DNA of 64,000 nucleotides from Spodoptera frugiperda (taxonomy: Eukaryota; Arthropoda; Insecta; Lepidoptera; Noctuidae), in the NCBI RefSeq assembly GCF_023101765.2, contig NC_064226.1, forward strand, positions 6,068,001 to 6,132,000, written 5' to 3'. The number at the start of each line of letters is the position of its first letter. The stretch's first letter is position 1. A program made the translations under genes and the position numbers. Positions 13,018 through 26,700 of the stretch are shown here, piece by piece. The notes under the pieces were generated by a model. That model did no database searches. It was not told the DNA's origin and saw nothing but the letters and a program-made list of their open reading frames with translations.

Positions 13018-13172
13018 TTTTTTAAGGGGAGAAAATAATCCAATACCTATCATCGAGGCCAGAGGAAGTGTCAAAATCGTCCTAACTAAAAACCACCCCA
13101 TTCCTGCTCCTACTTTTTGAGCCGAAGCCCCGATAACCCACTAGGCAGTTCGCAGCTCCGGGCCTACCTTAG
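13018..13172 (-). repeat. Poly(A)-tailed noctuid-type repeat, copy E
   Basis: A diverged copy with gaggaagtgtcaaaatcgtc, aaaaaccaccccattcctgc and cactaggcagttcgcagctc on the plus strand. Confidence 0.65.
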
Positions 13173-14520
13173 TGATACTAATCAATGGAAAGATAAAATC
13201 GAATTGTATCTACACATGTCCACTTATTGTTTACTACATTGTTTATTGAAACCGCAAACGGAAGTAAATACGACCATAAGAACACTTTAATACTATAAAC
13301 TAAAAATCTAAAACTTACTGCACGTGTTTCTGTACTACAGTAGTTTAAAAAAATAATTAATTAACGTATATAGGCCTACCTATTCCTATAGAAATTAAGA
13401 TTATAATTTTTACGCAGTTTAATTAAAAATCTAATAATTAATATCTAAAGAGCAAGAGCAACACCCACTCTATCTATCATCTGTCTATAAATACTACTTG
13501 CAAAACAAGGTCAGAATAACTTGAAGACTAGACCTAAACGACCATAGTTATCTTTTTTTTTTCTTAAACGTAGATCTATACATTGTTGATAAACTTGAGA
13601 TGCTATAACATTGGTTATAAATTCTTACTACCGTGTTGCAACCATTGAGATAGACCTTAATACTCAATTGTTGCAACAATGTATAGCGCAATTAGCTACA
13701 GTAATCCGGAATCAATCAATATCCATAAATATAAGATTGATAAATAGCGGGTTAGCCTTTGAAAAACTGTGTTAGACATTCCACGGTTCATTCTCTTTGG
13801 TTGTACCTTATAAGTACCTATGTTGGTGCATAGAGCGAATAAATTATTGTCTTTACATTCCATTCCTGTTTTAAGTAGGTTACTGTGTTATAAACAGTGG
13901 CCTCAATTTTATTTTTAGGTTTTTGGTATAATAAGGTAGTTTTCGATTTTTTAATAGATAGCCTGTGACCTGTGGCCTACTTTATTTTGAACCTAATATT
14001 ATTATCAACTTAAATAATAGGAACTTTATGCTTACCAGTTATTCCAACAACCCAGCTGTCTCAGACCAACAAATCAATTGACTCAAAACTTTACTCAATA
14101 CCAGCTTATTTTGTATTAAATTCTAACAGCGAAATTCTATCAGACATTCTGTATGTACCTATATTTATAAAATTCTATCTGTAATCACTACATATCACTC
14201 TTTTGAATAAATCCATAATTTCCCGGTTTATGATTTGACCAATCAAGAGTCACTACTCATCATTACAACAAGCCAATCACATCGAAAGAAGCTTGTCACT
14301 CCAGATTTCATTCTTTTGCATCTTTAGCATTTGTACTTTCTCAAACTAGCTGTTATCTATTAAAACTTATCTATAAAGTAGTTTTATTTAAAATTATTAT
14401 ATTTGATCAATTATAAATGCTACAAAATAATTAAAATATACTTTTCTCCCAAGTTTTAATCAAGAACTGTTTTAACCAATGATATAGTTATCTTAAATTA
14501 TGATACAGATCTTACAATGA
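13173..14520. other. Intergenic DNA upstream of the Na+/H+ exchanger
   Basis: No gene recognised. An imperfect inverted repeat GTTGCAACCATTGAG / CTCAATTGTTGCAAC lies near 13634-13677. Otherwise AT-rich. Confidence 0.45.
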
Positions 14521-14534
14521 AGTAATGGAACGCA

Positions 14535-14791
14535 GGTATTGACATTTTTCGTTTGACAGTTGCTATTTCTAAATCTCGCTCACGGTTGTCTCTACGGTTG
14601 GTTCTTGTGTGAAAATTGTATTGACTATTTTTCTAGAACGAAAACTAATTAGTTTTTATTACGTATTCGCCTGTATGAGTATTAATTACTCTATGAATTC
14701 AGTGTGTCAATAGTATTTAATTCGGTGTTTGATGTGAATTCTGCGTCCGTATTTGTGATATGACGACGTTATTTTTATTACAATAAAAATC
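14535..14791 (+). promoter_or_regulatory. Probable promoter and 5' UTR of the Na+/H+ exchanger
   Basis: Two TTGACA/TTTGACAG words near 14539 and 14552 and a TTCAGTGTG initiator-like word near 14696 precede the ATG at 14792. The transcription start is inferred, not shown. Confidence 0.35.
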
Positions 14792-17700
14792 ATGAATATC
14801 TTCTTGAATTTTGCGTCGATTCTCCTATATTTGGTGGCACAATGTCAGGGATCTGGAACAGATATCGCGCTGGACGCGAAAGCCACACTTCTACATCGAA
14901 TAGACAGTTTAAATCTTTTAATATACACTTGTCTGTTAACGCTAACTGTGCTCACGATTTGGGTATTTAAACATCGTCGTGTGAGCTGGCTTCACGAAAC
15001 AGGACTTGCTGTAATTTATGGTGAGTGAATTTGTGTTTATTGTGAGTACCAATTATTGGTTTTTTACTTAGCAGTCATGTGATCACTCAACAATATGATG
15101 TTCAAGACCTTGACGTAAATTATTTACCTTTATGTACCTGTCTACCGCTGAATTGCTGTTTGTGTATTTGTATAAGTACACAAGTACTACTTTATATGGG
15201 TTTTACTTTATAGAATTCACCACGAAAAGATAACCAATTAGTCTTTATCACCATCTGTCATTTGAGGTATTAAATTACCCTTTTAAAGATTACATCAGAA
15301 AGAGATGGTAGTAATATTTTATTTATTTGAATATAGTAATGTTTATAAATAAAGTTCCATCACAGTCATGATAATTATTGTACTTTGCCTAAATTAAAAT
15401 TGTGCTTTAGTAATTTACCTGTTTTGCTAGTAACTAGTTTAAAGTACTGGCTTGAAATTTCTAGTATTGTTTACATAACATTTTAATTGCACATTCAGCC
15501 AGTGATACTTGGCTGTACAAAGGAAGTTGTTGCTTAACACACTTTCCAAAAGAACATTGTTTTCCTTTACCATTACTATTTAGGTATAGGTGTTTTTAAT
15601 TTTATTTAAAACTTTCCATACATAATTAATTAACAAATTAGAGATGACTCATTTATTTCAGTTCTAACAGTAATCCATAAGTATTATTAACAATGTGATA
15701 ATTCATACATATTTATCTAATGACAAATTATACCTAAATCAAAGTCTGTAAGGCCTAAATCTGTGGTAAACACTGAAGGTAAACTAAAATATTTTTTCTT
15801 TCCCAGGTCTAATCGTAGGAGCAATAATTCGCTATGCAGCTAGTACAAACCAAGTTACCTACATCAATGTGCACCCTGCACCAGACACAAAGTACAATCT
15901 ATCAGTCCCACCAGACATGTTACGCCTGCACTTCCCTGATAAGATGCAGGTGTCTTCAGGAGGTAAGCTTTCGCATAAATATAACATTAACACCCAAATA
16001 ATATACCTACATTGAAGTTTCTGCAATGAACTTGACACAGATCCAGATTAGGCTGTTACTGAGACATTTGCAAAATCACAAACCTTGTAATACTTTCCCC
16101 AAACTGGGAGATGAACCTAGGACCTCTTGATTAGCAGTCATAGTAGCAGCCACTCAACTAGTTGATGAGATTTAAAAATACTTTATTTCATAGCCCAAAA
16201 TAGTCACACATATTCCTGTATACAATATTTGTATTGATATTTGTTATCTCTGTTCAAATGATAAAAATTTAAAGGTCAGGGTTTTATATAAAAAAAGATA
16301 TGTCTCTGTCTTAACTGAAACTAATGAATATGTTTAAAGTTTTAAACAAATATGTTGAATCCTACTTCTATATTTTCTTTAAATTAATAAGATCATATTA
16401 AAAAGATTAATATTGCAATGGTTTGAAACATAATAATCTTATTCTAGTCTGACTAAAGTTATTTTCTATCCAAGTTAAAAAGTTCTTAACATATTCCGAA
16501 ATAAAGTCAACATTGTAAATAGCTTGACAATCAGCCTCTCAGACTGTTTTTATGCAAACTTTTTGCCTGTCATTCACATACTTGTAGGCCAAACAATATG
16601 GCCTTGTCTTTTTTGTTTCTAATAGATGCCATATAATAACTTCTTTATATAAGTTTTAAAATTTTCCTATGAATTAATGGAATGTTACCTATGATAATAC
16701 CTACATTTAAACTGATATCAACTAACCAGGATCTTCCTTGTATATTTCCTTAGTAGCTTTTCGCTCGCGGCTTCACGCGCGTACTGTACGATGCTAGTAT
16801 ACATATAAAACAGCCTCTTATATCACCCTATCTATTAAAAAAAACAAGCCATTGTATAGTTTTTAAGATCAAGTTTACATAGGGACATATAACAGAAAGC
16901 GACTTTGTTTTAATACTAATGATGATACAATGATAACTTCTTTTTCTTTACATACAGATGCTCCAGTACCAAACAAGACTTATGCATATAGCTTTAGAGG
17001 AGAAATAGTAAATGTGGAGCAAAATGAGATAGACCTTAAGGCAACATTTGATCCTGAGATATTTTTTAATATAATTTTACCGCCTATTATATTCCATGCT
17101 GGATATTGTCTTAAAAGGGTAAGCTTTTACTTTTTATTTTTCTTAAATATGAATGTGTGTGGAATCTGATCATATGTTTTTCCTTATAAAATGTTTTCTG
17201 AATTTTTATGATAGAGGATAATGTTTATTTTTGTAAACAAAGTGAGTTTAAACAAAACTTATAAGTTTTTTATCTAAAAATTACCAATGAGAGATATCTA
17301 AAAATACAGACAAACAAACAGATATGAAAACCAGTGTAATTTGAACAAGAAGTTCATAATGTGGTTTTAATGTTTTATAATTGGTTTACAATGTTGTTAT
17401 TTATATTACATAACTGGTTTTACATAGTACCTAGTCAATTTTCCTCATTAGTGATATGACTTTATGTGTTAATAATCCAGGAAAGTAAAACGTTAAGTAC
17501 CTTTAGATATGTTTTATGTGCTATTTATAGCTGATAGTTGCCAGTAACTAGGAATAGGTTAGTGGCAATTATCAGCAAGCATTTCTATGACGTAAAATCT
17601 TTGGAAAACTTCAATATAACATACATTTTAGTTGTATGACATTTTGCCATTAAATGCCAAATTAAGAATTATGAGTTTCATGACCGAGATGAGCCCACAT

Positions 17701-20700
17701 CTCATGGCACTTCATTTCATTATAGAAAATATAAAACATCGACATCACGACTTCATATAAAATCTACAAAATAATGTCTATTTTTTATTAGCTTAGTACT
17801 ATCTTTTAAAAAAGTGAAATTTTCCAGAAATATTTCTTCCGTAACTTGGGAGCGATATTAACGTTCGCAATGGTTGGCACGGCGCTCTCGGCGCTCGTGA
17901 TCGGCTCCCTGATGTACGGCTGCGTACAACTGATGCCGGCGTCCCTCGCATCCAGCTTCACCTTCCTAGACACCTTGTATTTTGGTGCATTGATCTCACC
18001 CACCGATCCGCTGACTGTTCTTGCCATTTTCTCGCAACTTAAGGTAATATACATTTATCAGTTATTTACTTACTAGCGACCCGCCCCAGCTTTGCATGGG
18101 TGCAATGGTAATATATTATGCATGTATTATACATATAAACCTTCCTCTTGAATCACTCTATCTATTTAAAAAAAACCACATCAAAATCCGTTGCGTAGTT
18201 TTAAAGATTTAAGCATACAAAGGGCATAGAGACAGACGACTTTGTTTTATACTATGTATGTAGTGAATACACGTGTTTATCCAGATTTGTCAAAAAGACA
18301 GACCATGGGGAACATTAAAATGTAAGACCTACTATTCTCCAGTTATAATATGTACAATTCCAGCTCTAATGATATTACTGAGAATTATCTAAAGCAGACA
18401 ATTTGGCCCAAACGCAGAATTCGTACGCGTTGGTCGGCTCGGCAGTCGCCCTTGATAGGTACCACTTGACCCATAGGTCATACAGGCATCTACCTATTAT
18501 ACTAGCTACTCACAACAAGCTGTTTTATGTATTTTGCATAGATATATATAGCTTCGGATCAAATGAAACTTAGGTAATAAAGGACACGATTGTTTACTTA
18601 TATAAACAAGTTTAATATAACTAGATAGCATTGTCTCTTTATGTTGTAGTAGGTATTAACACTTCTATAGTTACTGTGAATACATTATATACTTACTTTG
18701 TTTCATTAGTTGTGAAACACGACATCTTTTCTAATGCTGCATCTGTTATTTCCTGATCTAGGCTAAAGTAAACATAAACAGATTTTTTTATGGTCTAAGC
18801 CGATAAACGAGCATACGCATCAACCGAAACACCACAGACGTTTGGCTTTGCACCGGCCTTTTGGGTATTAGAAATTTAAAGGTTACCGGGGATTCGGAGA
18901 ATGGGGAGAGGCCTCCGGTAATCTCAGTCACACAACAAAACACGCCACTTATTAGTAAAGAAAAGCTGTGTCAGCAACAAACCATTTTTTCTCGACCCGT
19001 TAATAGTCAGACTTGCGAGCACGGATAGGCTCAATAATATTCACATGTAATTTCATGATACATTAATTTGTCTATGTTGTTGTCAGCAATATTGCTATGT
19101 AAAAATATATTACGCTAATTACATCTGACTCACCCTTGCTTTTATGGTAGTCACGTGGGTTCGTAAATACGTACATAGTACATACGTGTCGGTTAAATTT
19201 GCTATGTTATCAGTTTAGTCATATTCTGAATTACCTACATTATTATAATGGCAATATGTGCCATCAAATTTCACGCATAAATTTAGTAATTTATACACGA
19301 GGCCTTATATTAATGTATATTGTCTGAAAAATGTAATAACGAAAATTGTTTTCTTTTACCTTTTATTTTTCCATCTGTAATTCCCACAATGGGTAGGTAG
19401 ATAGAGGTCTATCTATTAGAGACTATTTCTCACTGGACGGAATACTAAAAATATAATCGTGAGTGTTATCTATCCGAAATCTAAAATCCTAGACTGCCTA
19501 ATCGGTCAAAGTCTAACTTCGTGTTCAAAGGACACTCTTCTATGATGACTAATACGGGTTTTTACTTAGAAACACAATATTTCATATATCTATAAAACAA
19601 ATGCTCAATAGAATTTATAATACATACATAATAATGTTTATAACTAGTCCTGGAACTAGTTAAAACTGTCCATTGTAGTTTTTCTATTGATTATTGCTTG
19701 AATGAAATAAAAACACATGCTTTTATTGAGTAGCTTTTGCTCGCGACTTTATCCGCGTAGAATAATTACTTCTGACAGAATTTGGGTCTTTTATTTCTTC
19801 TAAAATAAAATATTTTTACTAAAATAAAAGGAGCCTAAGTTACTCCTTAGTACAAAAGCTACCTGCCAATAAAATTCCCGTCAAAATCTGGCCGACCATT
19901 TCAGAGATTAGCCGTAACAAGTAGACACAGATAGACAGACGGACAAAAATTGTAAAAAATGTGATACAAAATACACCTAATGTATCCTATGTATAATGCA
20001 TGTAGTAAAAAGAGATTTATTTCAATGTTACAAATAGACACTTCAATTTTATTTATTACTCTAGTCTCGATACCATATATTGATTTCACTGATATTGAAT
20101 AACAATAATAACGTAGGTACAATTAATAATTACCAAGTAATATCACATTGAAGTATCAGATACAATCGTTGCTACATTGTTTACCCGTTTATCAAGATCT
20201 GCTGAATCACGTGTGTTTAACTCATTTCAAGGTGTCTCCCTATTGTGGTGGAATTGTCAGAAATATGTCAATATTGTTACAGGTGGATGTTAATCTTTAT
20301 GCGATGATATTCGGGGAAAGTGTTCTCAATGACGCAGTGGCTCTTGTACTCAGCGGGTAATGTATGCTTTTGTGTTTTTTATTTAACAATCGTACTGGTA
20401 ATTACTGTCTGTTTCGTCTCTTGAGTGTCGTTTACATAGTATTATGATAAGTATACCTTTTTATGACGAGGGGCAACATACAAAATGCGCCTTTTAGGGG
20501 GAAAGACTAGGGAGTGTGGACTTCTACGTCACTACACTAAAACTACCCTAGTGGTCACTATCAGTAATTAATAGGGGAGTACCAAATCCCCTAAATATAC
20601 CGGCTTCCTCAATAATTCATATACACACACACACACAGCTGTGCTATAAAGACTCTTTATTATTATAATAGAGGGATTAGAGGGCAAATAATAAACTACA

Positions 20701-23700
20701 AATATTGCTAAATTCTTTAATAACACACATTCAAGTTGTGTGCATGTTTTGTTTATGTATACCTAATAGTTACCAGGTAACGAGCGTTACATCGAACTTG
20801 TTATACTAGTTTTTGTTTTGTCCTTCACACACACGTGATGGAAATTTTATAATAGGTATGTAATGCACGAGACGCTACCCAGTGTTTATTGTGTTACTGT
20901 TTCATTAATTGATTGTAACACAGCTGTAAGACTCGATTAAATGTATGAAACATTTAATTGTTAATTAATAAGGAAAAGTTACAATAGCCTCATCACCTTT
21001 TACATGGGACTAACAACATAAATTGATGATATTTATTTTTGCAAATAGGTTACAATGTAACTCTTTTACACGTCAATCTCTTAAATATAGTCATAGTCTC
21101 TTTTAATTTGTGAAAAGTGCGTGTACAGTGGCATTACATGTCATAATATGCACCTCTGCCTACCCCTTCGGGGTTAAAAGGCGTGACGATTAATAAATGA
21201 AAGATAAACATTAATATTAGGTATTTATTTTAGCAATATAACTTCATCTATAATATAATATTGGATACTTTTTTATATGCTTTATACAATAATCGTTTAT
21301 TTGTTTCCCATTGTAACCAAGTTTTTGCACGTGACCGTTATCTAAGTATCGTGTGATTGTATCATCAGTGTACTTGAATAGTTCCGAAATTTACAAAGTA
21401 CTTAATATCTATAGTACCTAGTTATATTATCGAAAGATAGGCTTATCGAACATATTTTTTACAGAGCCATACAAAACTATGAGTTGAGGTATTCCAATGA
21501 TGGCGGTTTCGAGATCACCGCGTTCCTGGGTGCGATTGGAGACTTTATCGGGATCTTCAGTCTGTCGTTGCTGGTTGGAGCTCTCATGGGATGCTTGACG
21601 GCATTGATATCCTTTTTAAAACTGTTTCTCATTAATCCATTATGCGGATTTGACACAATACGTGTACTATGAATGTAATCATAGTCGTCAATCATGTTAG
21701 TAACACTATTTAAAACTCGTAAATTTTGGTCAGATTTTCATGATCGAGACTTGTTAATTATAAACCCAGTTGACCAAAAGTTAGGGATATAATATCCATA
21801 AAGAAGTCCCATATTTTGTCACTTTTTACGGAGGTGACACGAATCCCGGGACAGCTTGAAATATAATAAGCACTAAGCTCTAAATAGAAATGATTCTAAC
21901 AACGCCTACTGTCGCAGATTTTTTCTAATAATACACAGTTGACGCTACAATAACCATTGACTTTCACGCTTGGATGGGAAAAATAACAAGTGCGAATCGT
22001 TTGACGTGACCCCGAAATCAAAAGCGTGACATGAACACGCGCTACAAGCCCCAGTGCAAAGATTATCTTAGATATCTCGAGTATTACTAATCCACGATTC
22101 CAGTTTAGATTTTTGCACTATTTTAGTTAACAATTATTTACACTAGGGGGCGTGGTCGACGTAAATAGCTTGACATAATATTCTCTATGATAAAACATTC
22201 ACCAAGTACCTATTAAGCTCGTTAATCTTTAGATTGGACAAATCATGTGTTGGTTTTTTTTTATTATATTAATTAGCTTTTAATCGCGGCGTTGTTTGCG
22301 CCTGAATTTACTATAAAAGATAATCTGTATATATCTTTCTCCGTGATTCCAACTAAATCAAAGGTTGGGCAGATAAAATGTAAAGGAGATATGAAAAATA
22401 CTTTCCTATCTTCGCATTTATAATTTTAGTTAGAATACTTACTCAGAATAAGGTTTTTTTTTAATATTGGTATCTATAATTTATGTGAGAATAATTCCTT
22501 AACTAATACACACATGACCAAGTTCACCCATGTGCGAGAATGGCCACTACTGGAGTCGGCGCTTTTCGTGCTCATGTCCTACGCAGCGTTCCTTATTGCT
22601 GAAGTCTGCGAGTTGACAGGTAATGTATAAGCTAAAATAATACCTAATTACCTTGGATTAAGCTATAGATTCGATTTGAAAATGATTTAATGTTTTTGAA
22701 TTGGTTTTTCAAATGTATAAATATTTTGCTTATTAATTGATATTTGATATTATTTTTCCTGTTGTTTAATTAGACTATTGGTGCTTCCGATTTTGATAAC
22801 AAATAATCCGTTATGTACGGCACGTAATCGTGATAAAAACAAAATATTACAATGATTCATTAATCCTTTACCTATATTTTTTCACACGATTTATTTTCGT
22901 GTGCATTGTTGTATTAATTTACTTCGGAATTTCACTTACGCTCTCCGAGTGACACCATGGCTATAATACACTAACCATACAGCTTAAACAGTAGCATTAA
23001 CACGATTTTGCTTTACTTTGAAAGTAATCGATTGGTTGGTTTATTTGAGCCGGCCAATTAGAGCGCCGATTGCGCTCTAGTTTCAATTACTTTAAACGTA
23101 AAGCAAACATACTAAGGCTAGATCCTACTGTTATGCTAGTTCCACTGTAATCAAGGCAAACGTAATAATATCCAAAAATAATTCAGGTCCCTATAAATAA
23201 TAGCTACTTCTTTATATTTGTTTACATTAAATACGTAAGTACTACCGTACATACACACCATCACGTAGTTGGCCAATTTGCATGCCATTAGATAACGGTA
23301 AAAGAATTAGTTAGTCGTGACATGCCGGCTTAATCACCTCGTTAGACTGTAGAAGTTATAGTACTCAACAGTTTAGGTACAGGCACCCTACTCCAACCTG
23401 CTATTTACATTTTCAACCTTTATTCTTTTGTGTTATAGTCGAAATTCTATTGTAGATATTTAACAGTAAGTCAATGTACTGACGTCTGTTCTAGAATAAC
23501 CTACTTCTTTTTGTTGATAACGATGTTATCGACACCGACTGGTTTCTTTACCTTACATTTATAATGGTAAAGTTAGGCTAGGTTATATACTGGAGCTACG
23601 GACTACCCGGCGGGTTTACAGAACCCCGGCTCGAAAAGCAAGAGTAGGAACGGGGTGTTTTTAGTCAGTAAGAGTCTGACATTCCCTCTCGTGTCGCCCA

Positions 23701-26700
23701 AGGCGGGAGAAGTCATTGGATGATTTACATCGTCAAAAAAGGCTAGGTTATATATAAGGTACATACAACATAACTATGGACTGCCTTATTGGCAACGGAG
23801 AAAGACTATGAAATAAGATGACCGATAGTTTCAACCTAATCATCGACAATCCGTTACAGGACTATGTGCCTCCTCTAAATAAATGGGTCTGTCATAATTT
23901 CCATGCTTAGCTAAAGGTTCAAGATTAAGCAGGAGCGTAGCTACCCGTTATCTTTCAATAACACCACACTGCATTACCATTTATTTCTACCTAACACGGA
24001 AAAGTGGAGTTTTATATAATTATGTAAAAATACAAATCTGTTCTCTTTACAGGTGTGGTGGCAGTACTGTTCTGTGGTATATGCCAAGCTCACTATACGT
24101 ACAACAATCTGTCTTCGGACTCCCGCAACCGAACCAAGCAACTGTTCGAGCTGCTCAACTTCTTGGCTGAGAACTTCATCTTTACTTACATCGGCGTGTC
24201 CATGTTCACCTTCCCGAAACATCACTTCGACCCGTGGTTCATCATCGCTGGATTTGTATCCTTTTTAAATATATAATCAAAACATGATAATATAGAGCAG
24301 GGGTGGCCAACCGGTCGATCGCGACCATTAGTCCAGTCGATCGTGGCAAGGCAAAAAATATAAATAAATAGTCCATATTGCGCAACGTAATTACTAACTA
24401 TTACACTAAGTGGTAGATCATACAGGGTTTCGTTAGTAAACAGTAGATCTTATGTCTAATCAAGTTGGCCACCCATGATATAGAGCTTAATACTTCTAAC
24501 ATAAATGGGCAACTCAAAGGAGGAAGTTTCGGCATCTCATAGAATGTCATCGTAAAGCAAAGACGTAAGGCCAAATAATTAACCAATTTGTAACATTAGT
24601 CGTATGGAGTTTGTCGAAAATTTCGATCGATCCAGAGATTTTGAATTAACCGCCATTGTCAGTGATTTAATGGTCACTTAACCCAGTCCTCAACAATTGT
24701 CAATTTGATTTTGAAACAAAATTGTTGCTAGGGGTTAGTTTAAGTAATTATTCAATGACTCTGAGTGCAGCAGTAAGAATCAGTTATTAATGAAGGCCAA
24801 TAATATCGCTACGTATTATCTGCAGTTTCGGATACTCAACCCATTTAATAATGCTATCATTTATCAATTAAATGGTTATCCACAACACAACACGCTAGAT
24901 ATGCCAGTCACCTGATTTCTACAATGTCAATATTATAAAAAGATAATGAGAAGTACATAAGTACTTATTATATTGATATTGCCATAGTATTGATATTAAT
25001 TTAATGACACAATAAATCTTTTATTGCATTTTAAATCTTAGTCATTATATAGTATAGTATAGATTACTTTCCAATATGCAACATTGAAATACCTATATAT
25101 ACCTATCTCAAACGATAATTATTATAAGCTGCTGTGGGAAAGTACGCTAGTAGGTTGATTTTCCTTTTGCCAAACGAGGTACTTAAATAAAACTAGTACT
25201 AAATATAGCCAGTGGGTTTTCCAAGATATTACGAGCGATCTAACGCTATATCATTAAGTCTCCGTAATTATTTACACATTAAACTTCTTGTTTAAGATTG
25301 TAGTAACATTTTATGAGTACCGTCAGGAATGTTAGACAGAAGTCAGTTAGTCCTATCTCATAAAATCGGTCCTATAACTTTGTAAAATTGATACAGATTC
25401 AAAAATCAGCTACCAGGATGAACATAAACTCATCTGTCACTTAGACAAACTATCCGTCAATTTAATATAAGACACATCATCTATCATTGTGGCTCTCTTT
25501 TAAAGTGGTCACGAAACTAGTCGTTACCAGTTTAACACTGACTGACAGGAGCTCAATTTGATTTTAGTTCTTAAATTACACTTCAACGAATATTAGGAAG
25601 AGGAAATGTATGTCTCTTTGGATATAAGAGGACTACAAATAGAATACGACCTTCAAACGTTCAAGAAAAGAGCGTACTCTTTTTGAAAAGCTCGGCTACG
25701 TATTAGTGACTCCTGCAGCAATACTTACTATCATGTAAATCGTCTGCTCATTTGCCTATACGCCTTCAAAATCATTTATAAAATATGTTGGCTCGTTAAA
25801 ACTATGATAATGTTCCTTAGCACAAAACAGGTAACTTCAGTTCTGGGTCGGGCGGTCAATATCTATCCTCTATCGTTCCTACTCAATCTTGGACGCAAAC
25901 CACCGATACCGATGAATTTCCAACACATGCTGTTCTTCTCAGGTGAGTTATTGTATTATCTATATCTTTAAATAATCGCAATAAGCTCACCACCCCCTAT
26001 CATATGGGACTTATAACACAAATGGTGAAAAGTGGGTGTACATTCTATAGCGGCATTACGTGCCTTAATGCGCACCTCTGCCTACCCCTTCGGGGATAAA
26101 CCTGCCCGACGTTGCGTTGCTAACTATAGCTATATCTTTAAAAAAATGTTTGTGGTTTTTGTCATGATTGAAACATTAACGGTCTTACTAATAAACATTT
26201 ATACACGCTGTATACACGCTGTATACACGTGTTATAGCATATTCATTACTAATAATCAATGTATAGGGGTTGTCATCTTATACACCCGTATAACAGTTGT
26301 ATAAGTGTATGTCATTTTACACAATCCTTATTCAGTCAAATAAGCTTGTATAGCGTGTGAATAACCAACAAATAATTTATTGCCGTGTCTTATCTCGCAA
26401 CATATTTTAATTTAGGTTATTATGGATTATTTAGAATATCTGCGCGATTTTAATATTCTCGAGTTGGACGATGAAGAACGACCAAGAAAGACAAAACCTT
26501 TTATAAGGTTTTGTCTTTCTTTACTTTACACGTATTGATCTCTTTACTTTCGAAGAAGATGAATGGAAAGGTAAATACAGGTTTACTAAGAGATATGTCA
26601 GAGAAGTGGTGGACTTGATCCGAGAAGACATAGAACAAACAACGAAGGTTGGCGGCTTCTCTGTGGAGCTTCAAGTTTGTGTAGCTCTCAGAGTATGGGC

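Noticed and set aside
21484..21672. Exchanger frame running past 21606
   Set aside because: Sequence after 21606 departs from the family; the U12 donor at 21607 explains the true exon end.
26204..26235. Tandem tatacacgctg words as a CRISPR-like or centromeric repeat
   Set aside because: Only about three short units at the left subterminal end of the Harbinger element, where such repeats are usual.
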